Shown piece by piece: positions 57,872 through 64,000 of a stretch of 64,000 bases of DNA. A model generated the notes under the pieces. It made no database searches and was not told where the DNA came from. It was given only the letters and a program-made list of their open reading frames with translations. Source of the DNA: Calonectria ilicicola (lineage: Eukaryota > Ascomycota > Sordariomycetes > Hypocreales > Nectriaceae); assembly GCA_020809705.1 (NCBI GenBank), contig CP085831.1:248001-312000 (forward strand), read 5' to 3'. Position 1 is the first letter of the stretch. Each line of letters opens with the position of its first letter. The translations under genes and the position numbers were made by a program.

Positions 57872-58395
57872 GGGAGATTATGAACGGTATTATCGTATTA
57901 TATGGCGAGGATCTTTTTCAAAGAATGTAATAATGAATTGAGTTTATCAAGATTTAAATAACATATTAATAAGAACAATTACAGGTATGTCATTAATTAT
58001 GACATTATTTCGTAAGCATGTCAAGTAAAGAGATTTAAAGTAGGAGATCTCATTTAATTGTTAATTGAGCATTTTGAATTGTCCTCCTCTACTGACTCGG
58101 GCCTCCACCAACCCCTACCCACCAGACCATGCAGACGAAACCCCATGAGACACCAGCGTTAAACCAAGTTCTCATACAGATACGAATATTTCACTAAACT
58201 CAGCTTATCAATGCGAATGAGCTTGATATCAGCCATCTTCTTTGAAGTCTATTCGTGTATTTTTATCATCGGCATAATGAAAGATATCGCGAGCTATACC
58301 GGCCTCAGGCTACATTGGAGCTCTTGCTCCCTCAATTGAAAGGTCTATCCAGGTCTATTATAGCTATTGTTGCTAGCTACAGATCCTGGGGCTGC
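57872..58395. other. Intergenic, AT-rich 3' flanks
   Basis: 524 bp between the HET-type gene (+) and the GNAT remnant (-). A short direct repeat of AGGTCTAT occurs near 58340-58357. No gene is seen. Confidence 0.55.
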
Positions 58396-58893
58396 CTATC
58401 TAAATTTGAATCGACAATGAAGGCCTCGCCGTAGCGGAAGGCCCTCTTGTCGGTCATCGTTCAGCGGGCGGACATAGGTATTCCAAAAGCTCATGGTGTG
58501 ATAGCCGTGTGACGCGAGAGATGCAAGCGTCTTCTCATCGGCAAAGGGACAAAGATCAATGGTTGGTGATAACCCAATGTCGGCGTAGATTTGATCAATA
58601 ATTTGGAGATCTTCGCTGGTGACCGATTCTTTTGTGCCCATGCCCGTCACCACATTCATTCTCCTCCCAAGTTCAGCGACAGTTACAGCAGCAATTCCGC
58701 CAGCGATCGTTTTGGTCAGAAGTTTCTTCTCGGGGAAGAGTAATTGGCAAGCCTCAACTTGACGGGAGAGGTGCAAAGAGTCTGCTAGTTCAAGGCATCT
58801 CACAAGGTCTGTCGTACTGGTAATGCTGGTATTTTTGCTTTTGTTCCCCAGGTTCGTAGACCCATCGCTGAGGACTGAAGTGTCCACGCGCAT
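58396..58893 (-). pseudogene. GNAT acetyltransferase remnant lacking its C-terminal half
   Basis: An ATG frame of 165 codons. Residues about 23-145 follow the N-terminal half of a fungal tandem-GNAT N-acetyltransferase: LVRCLELADSLHLSRQVEA, IAGGIAAVTVAELG, NVVTGMGTKESVTSEDLQII, IDLCPFADEKTLASLASHGY and SFWNTYVRPL. Family members continue for another 100-150 residues with the acetyl-CoA binding loop, but here the frame ends after a non-homologous tail (DDRQEGLPLRRGLHCRFKFR). That tail is encoded by a 45-bp stretch identical to part of the SnoaL-like gene at 62.5 kb. The acetyl-CoA loop is therefore missing and the product should be inactive as an acetyltransferase. It might still be transcribed. 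Confidence 0.7.
58411..58455 (-). repeat. 45-bp patch identical to 62539-62583
   Basis: Read on the minus strand, this stretch is identical over 45 bases to the plus strand of the SnoaL-like gene at 62539-62583. The flanks on both sides differ at once. Here it is translated in a different frame from the one used in the SnoaL-like gene. Confidence 0.95.
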
Positions 58894-61326
58894 GTCTGCC
58901 CAAAAGCCCAAGGTTTGCTCACTGTCGTAAGCGTCCTCTTCTACTTGTATTTATGGGTAAGTCGAGAGTTGGCGCCCAATACTGAACAATTTTCCTGCGA
59001 ACTTTTAAAGAAAGGGTAGTTTTTCGGTTTTATAGTCACTTTGGAACCCAACCTTTTACGTACCATGTCCACCAGGCGGTCAGAAGGCATACGTCGTTCA
59101 CGATAAATGGTAGGTATGATCTGAACCATGCTACTCCTATTTAGCTTAGACACAATATTTGGCAATTTGAATGCTGGAAGCGAAGCACTGCCACTGGTGT
59201 CACTGTGGTCAGTGGCGCTGTTGTGAATCGAGACTAGCCAAGGACGACCTAGCTTAGGAGATACAAGGTTGAAGACAGCGTATTTGAAAATTTTTAGTCC
59301 CAAACAGTTTGATGAATTTGGATCATTGCTGGACTGAGTGGGACATTTGTGCCTGTCATGACTTGTTCTGATCTAGCCCGCACGGCACATAGTGGCAACG
59401 CCAATGCCTAAGTGGAATCTCTAAGCCATTCTGAGTGTGATTTTCTTTCTTTCCCATAGAACCTGGTGTTTGCCAAGACAAGACCCACAGATTTTAGATT
59501 CAATATTGAACAAAACTTGCTCAGACTAGTCCGTATGCTCGACAGACACGCCTCAGCAAGCCAACGACCACCAGTTCCAGCCACTAACAATTGTTGAATC
59601 CTGTAATTTCGAGGCCCTCCTAAACCTTAGGGAGTGTTTTTTTAGAAGGCCTTACTAACTGAAAAATAGGATTTTATGGCTCTTTGGGCTAATATCAGCT
59701 TTGGGGTGGCTAGATAGAATCTATACAGTAGAATTTCAAGAAGGCTATTGAGACGTATTCTTCGAAAAAAAAAACTGAGTTGAGATCTCAAGTGAGCTTG
59801 AATGAGAAGAAGTAGTGCCCTTCAAGCTTAAAGAAATGTGCCGTTTATCCGCTTTACAATGTCATTTGCACATGTGATTGGAGATCTAGGAGGTTATTTC
59901 GAATCCAGAAAGGGAATAGTCAATTTTCTTTTCGGTTATGCTATGTAATCATAAAATTACAGTCAGGATGACGACTTTTATCAACCATCATCATCAACCC
60001 TGGAGACTTCCTCATCTTTTCATTTGATCGCTTCTAATCTGGCCAGGGACGCGCGGCATTGTTGCACTTTCCTAATTGACAGGTACCAAGTCAAAAATGA
60101 ACTAGCTGTTTTTTACTCTCTATCCCGTCTTCAGAATTTGACGACCTCTCAACATCCAATACGTGGAGCTTGGCAGGTGGTGCTAAAAAGCTCATCGCGG
60201 TGCACAGGTTCTAGAATTTCCAATACTTATCTCTGCGAGATAGAATGAGGCCCCTTGTCCCTTCCCACATGCATCATACTTTGACATTGACAGATTGTGA
60301 CAATCCATGGGATAAGGTTGCGGGGCAGAATGCTATTGTTTGGTTGGTTGCAGATCCCAGGTGGCCGACCAGCATGCCGTATGCATCAATGCCCAGTCCG
60401 CCTTTACGAGATTAGTGACCCTAATACAATGACTACAGTCTGACGAGAGAAAATATCAGGTGTTATATTATTCTCGGACCACCAACATCGTAAATGGAAT
60501 ATGATTTTGTCGATCTGATTTCAAAGCCAAAACGCTTGGCGAATCGAGCTGAATGGGGGAAATGACAACGGGTGTTGCGGCATGGACACCTTCAATCAAG
60601 GCAGAACCTGTCCTTTTCGCATCTATGAGCTTTGATTAACCCACTCAGCTGAACCACGTTTTACATTGCCAATCGTTTACGGTGGGTGGTTACATGGCGG
60701 TGGATGTATCCCAAAAGCCGGACGTGGGCTTATTTTTTTCTACGCCAAGGCGGTTTCGAATATGTAGGTGACAGGGATATGCAGGTTGAGGCTAACTTGC
60801 CAAGACTTTTACTGGTGGATCGTTGAGATAGGTGTAACTGAGCTATTATCTTGTCCGAAGCCTCCGGTCCTTGTTGCATCATAGTAATCTAGGGAAGGAA
60901 AAGAAAGAAAAAAAAGAAAAAACAAGGAAACACAGTGTGACCAAAACGGGTGACATTTTCCGCGAACCAAAGGGAGGTTTGGGTAAAATCAGGGACTCCA
61001 GTGGGATGCATAATATGTGGGTTGACCCTGGCGGGATTGTACAATAGGCAACAGCCGCGTCACTCAAATTCCTCCCAGAACAAGGCACGATAGATTCCAA
61101 AAGGCTTGTTTGGAAATGGGAGGTCTTGGCAGGTTATGTGGAGTTGCATTTGATGACAGGCATCGATATGAAAAAGCTACGCTAGAGGAGCTAGAATCCA
61201 GGTCACGCAACGCAACACGGGCATGAATATGAGGGGAAGTCGCATGAGCTGTCATGTCGGTGAGCAGATTGTTGTTCGCAAAAGGTGCATTCGCCAACGG
61301 AAGACGCGGACGACATCAGAAAAGTG

Positions 61327-61386
61327 GGCGGCAGAGACAGACAGTGGTTTTACGAAGGCGGCAGAGACAGACAGTGGTTTTACGAA
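61327..61386. repeat. Perfect 30-bp tandem duplication
   Basis: Two identical 30-base units, 61327-61356 and 61357-61386, each beginning GGCGGCAGAGACAGACAG. The length is a multiple of three, but no gene is supported here. Confidence 0.95.
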
Positions 61387-61805
61387 TTTTCCTGGACCCG
61401 AGCTACAGGTCCATCCAACGTTGAGGGTTGCAATTATTACCCGCGTCTCGTCTACTGTAGTGAGTGGGGACTATTTTTGTTGCTGATTGCATTGTAGAGT
61501 CACTCACTACATGTACATGTATGTCAGCCGTCTGACGAGGCGTGAGATGAACAAGCAGACAAGGAAGCAAGGAGCAAGGAAGCATGGAGTAGCAGCAGGG
61601 CCAGTTACATTCCCGCCGCTCCCGCACCACTCAGCTCAGACGTGCTACTATGCTACTGCTGCAACTACAACACACGCTATGTTACTTCTCTCTGCCGTGC
61701 GCGCGCGGGGGCTTATCCTGAGCTCCGCAGGGCGCCGCAGATCTTTGGCTGGGTTTGGCTAGCTATCATCTGTTGAGTCTGACACGTGGAAACGGACCTA
61801 CATAT

Positions 61806-61831
61806 GGAGCAGGGGCATGGAGCAGGGGCAT
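61806..61831. repeat. Perfect 13-bp tandem duplication
   Basis: GGAGCAGGGGCAT occurs twice in a row (61806-61818 and 61819-61831). Confidence 0.95.
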
Positions 61832-62359
61832 CGCGAAGCCCCGGCCGAATGATGGGCGCCCGTGTGAGTGGGCCCGCGTCCACACCAGCGTCAGAGTAAG
61901 CCGATGGTTTTTCCCATTTTCGATCATGGCCGCTGCGGGTTATCCAACATTAACTAAGGGGCGCTGCAGAGGGTGGAACGTGTTGGATTTATTGATCTGA
62001 CAGTGATACAACACAGCGCGTGCTACATCCCTCTTCTTGGCCGGCCGATACGAGCTGGAATACATGAGCCCCCTCAGCCATCGCCCGAGCCTTACCGGCC
62101 ACGCCCAATCACGCCCGCTCGAGCCCACATTTGGATGTTCGCCGTGCATCTCAGCTAGAAGTGATCTGTTGTTCAAGACATGGCCGCTAATTTCCCCAAG
62201 CTTACCTCTTGCGGCTTGGCAAAAAATGGCCTCTAGATATTAAAGCAAGCTTGAATGTCTCTGTTGTGCTGCTTGTTCTCATTATCACCATCCTCATCCG
62301 AGAAGCAGCAGCAGCTGGCCCATTACACTCTTTACCACCACTTCTCCACATTCGCTACA

Positions 62360-62982
62360 ATGCGTTTCTTCACCTTGCTCACCGTTCTCGCATCGCTGGC
62401 CCACCTGGGCATGGCTTTGCCATATTATCCCAAGGAGAACGCCACTTGCACCACATCTGCAGGTGAAGTTACTCCTACTGAGACCGCACTGACCGCTCCG
62501 CCACCGTGTACTCCCGTTGAACCCATCCCCGGTGAGGAGACCGACAAGAGGGCCTTCCGCTACGGCGAGGCCTTCATTGTCGACAAGGACCTCTACCGTG
62601 CCTTTACCTTCATCTCTGAGAATTACATTGTATGATCAATTGTCTTATCCCACTTACCCTAAGCCTTGTGCTAATGCAAACCTGCAGAATCACCACCCCG
62701 GTGCTGAGAACGGCCCTGCCTTCGCTTACGCCGACCTCAGCAACATCTGGCCACCCACCAACCTCAGCGTGGTGCGAATGGCGTACAAGGACAACTACAG
62801 CTGGCTCGACTACTGGGCCAACGAGACTATTCGAATTGTCGACCGCTGGCGCTGGGACCAGGGCTGCATTGTCGAACACGTATGTGCACACCTCATTTCG
62901 CTCCTCATTATACTACAGCCTAGCTAACTCTGAACAGTGGGATGATGGTGAAGTTTTCCCAGCTGATAGCTTTTTTGAGTAA
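62360..62982 (+). CDS. Secreted SnoaL-like (NTF2-fold) protein
   Basis: Exons are 62360-62629, 62688-62879 and 62938-62982 (introns 58 nt each), giving 168 residues. The signal peptide is MRFFTLLTVLASLAHLGMA. A Cys/Pro/Thr-rich stretch follows and ends in a Kex2-type site, ETDKR, at residue about 64. The remaining 104 residues look like a SnoaL-like domain of the NTF2 superfamily: FRYGEAFIVDKDLYRAFTF, ENYINHHPGAENGPAF, ANETIRIVDRWRWDQGCIV and EHWDDGEVFP. Bacterial SnoaL proteins are polyketide cyclases, but most fungal relatives have no known reaction. A secreted form with a removable pro-region is unusual. Codons are C/G-ending and the leader is pyrimidine-rich, which suggests strong expression. 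The second exon end EHWD spans the last junction, supporting the model. Confidence 0.8.
62539..62583 (+). repeat. 45-bp patch identical to 58411-58455 (minus strand)
   Basis: It covers the Kex2 site and the start of the SnoaL-like domain in the functional reading frame. This copy sits in an intact domain and is the likely source of the second copy in the GNAT remnant. Confidence 0.95.
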
Positions 62983-63413
62983 TGTTTTATAAATGACCGA
63001 TACCCTTGAGACTGAACGTATGGTTGCGCGAACAAAATAAATGGCCACCATGAATTGATGACGTATGAGCGTTGGCTGGAATCGCTCATTGAAGGTACAA
63101 TACACGTGTGATGGAGGATATTCTGTATCTTAGACTCGGCGGGCAAAATACCCGGTCGGAGTTTTTTCTTCACTTCTCAAAATTTGTGTTTTTTTATTTC
63201 TTATTTATTTTATTTTATTCTATCATAAAAAAAAGTGTGTTGTCTTTAAAAATGATTATGGCCATCGTCGTGACTTCAATTGATGCCCCCTCACAATGCG
63301 TTGGATTGAAGTTGCAGTGATGTTCCCAACAAAAGAAAATCCCATTTTACCCCATGATTGTCATTCGATTTTCTTCAATATGTAATATTAGAGTGCGCAT
63401 ATTCTACTTAATG
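62983..63413. other. Intergenic, no gene seen
   Basis: 431 bp of 3' flank of the SnoaL-like gene, T-rich at 63189-63240. Confidence 0.55.
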
Positions 63414-63546
63414 TCTCTGAGCCCATGCGAGCGCGCCAATAACTGCTCATTCATCTCATCGCCTCGCTTGTAGGGTAGCTCAGCCTCCGGGTCTAAAAAT
63501 AGCACCCAAATTGGGAATATGGCTTGGTTCTGAGACACAACACCAT
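63414..63546 (-). pseudogene. Orphan exon-like fragment
   Basis: From an acceptor-like CTAG at 63550-63547 the minus strand reads open with good protein character (GVVSQNQAIFPIWVLFLDP, then ELPYKRGDEMNEQLLARSHG) and stops at 63414. No start or preceding exon could be found up to the window edge. It may be the last exon of a gene beginning beyond 64000, or a relic. Confidence 0.3.
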
Positions 63547-64000
63547 CTAGGTAAGCCACTTTATCCTCTTCATTTATTAGTGTATTTTGCTTTGTATAAT
63601 CCTGGTTGTTCTACTTGATAGAAAGTGCACATATGTGAGACAAGCTATACGAATATGGTCAGCACGGTGCAATGTCCTAGTGGACGTTGGTACAAGCTCA
63701 ACAGTATCGACTGCGCAATGTGGTGCACTGCAGAAGATCAGCAGTTACAATCGGCCCCTGCGCTAAGGATGCTTGAGGAGCAATAAAGTTGCTCACTCCC
63801 CAAGTTTTGCTTTTGAATAAGCTGCATGTGCACTGCTCCAACTCGCTGGAACGTGCACGTCATACGGCGTCGGTAGTCAGTTCAAGGTCGCAGACGCGTT
63901 CATCCAACCGTGCTGCGGACACAAAAGTTCCTAGTTGGATGGGTAAGTGGGATAAAATGTACGCGGACTCAGGCGGATGCCCGGGAACGCGTCGCGAGCA
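63547..64000. other. Window end, no gene seen
   Basis: 454 bp without a supportable open frame. It may hold an intron or upstream exons of the fragment at 63414-63546. Confidence 0.4.

Larger units (their letters stand above)
58894..62359. other. 3.5-kb region with gene debris and small tandem repeats
   Basis: No intact gene is seen. An open frame on the minus strand at 58941-59303 lacks an ATG at its start and any known domain. Perfect short tandem duplications lie at 61327-61386 and 61806-61831. The last 300 bp before 62360 is pyrimidine-rich and looks like the promoter and leader of the SnoaL-like gene. Confidence 0.5.

Noticed and set aside
58941..59303. A 120-codon minus-strand frame upstream of the GNAT remnant
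   Set aside because: It starts at TTG, shows no known motif and does not join the GNAT frame through plausible splice sites.
1..64000. tRNA genes, rRNA, CRISPR arrays and intact transposons
   Set aside because: I scanned by eye for T-arm motifs, regular spacer arrays, long terminal or inverted repeats and transposase motifs and found none convincing. tRNAscan-SE and a repeat search would be decisive.

Overview
The window is nuclear DNA of a filamentous ascomycete (Pezizomycotina; a sordariomycete, probably Hypocreales, is my inference). The evidence is short spliceosomal introns (43-118 nt, mostly 48-70) with GT-AG ends, a PTH11-like receptor, Zn2Cys6 regulators, HET and NACHT proteins, a cerato-platanin, a cutinase, a PhiA-like wall protein and a 2EXR protein. 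About 24 protein genes are supported. Exon joins were worked out by hand from reading phase, so most coordinates come from an internally consistent phase count and not from a database.

Layout. 1-0.7 kb: 3' end of a rhodopsin/PTH11-type membrane protein. 0.8-2.4 kb: 2EXR protein. 3.6-4.7 kb: zinc-finger protein with a fresh 102-bp internal tandem duplication. 5.3-6.4 kb: a secreted protein built almost entirely of about 17 repeats of a Pro/Lys/Asp-rich unit. 9.0-10.0 kb: cutinase-family esterase. 10.7-12.9 kb: 'ipa'-type protein with a HicA-like C-terminus. 13.1-14.5 kb: secreted Ser/Thr-rich protein. 15.7-16.5 kb: NAD(P)-binding protein. 17.8-19.5 kb: unrecognised seven-exon, helix-rich protein. 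20.6-21.1 kb: PhiA-like wall protein. 24.0-24.7 kb: small acidic-tailed protein. 25.7-26.2 kb: cerato-platanin.

27.6-34.7 kb looks like a small functional cluster: Zn2Cys6 regulator, Dal5-type anion transporter, divergently transcribed intronless arylsulfotransferase-family enzyme, and NmrA-like reductase. A GC-rich block of CGG/CCG elements lies in the shared transporter/sulfotransferase promoter.

35.7-57.9 kb is rich in self/non-self recognition genes. A giant NACHT-ankyrin-HET protein is convergent with a 795-residue multipass membrane protein. A second HET-type protein is divergent from another multipass membrane protein. Between them lie a secreted Ser/Thr-rich protein and a convergent Zn2Cys6 regulator/cytochrome P450 pair. 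58.4-62.9 kb: a GNAT acetyltransferase remnant lacking its C-terminal half, and a secreted SnoaL-like protein. These two share an exact 45-bp patch, in different reading frames and on opposite strands, which looks like a break repaired with copied filler DNA.

Main points for follow-up: the repeat protein at 5.3 kb, the 45-bp patch, the C-terminal HET fusion with its possible 43-nt intron or frameshift, the sulfotransferase cluster with its candidate operator, and the unknown helical protein at 18 kb. No tRNA, rRNA, CRISPR array or intact transposon was seen.
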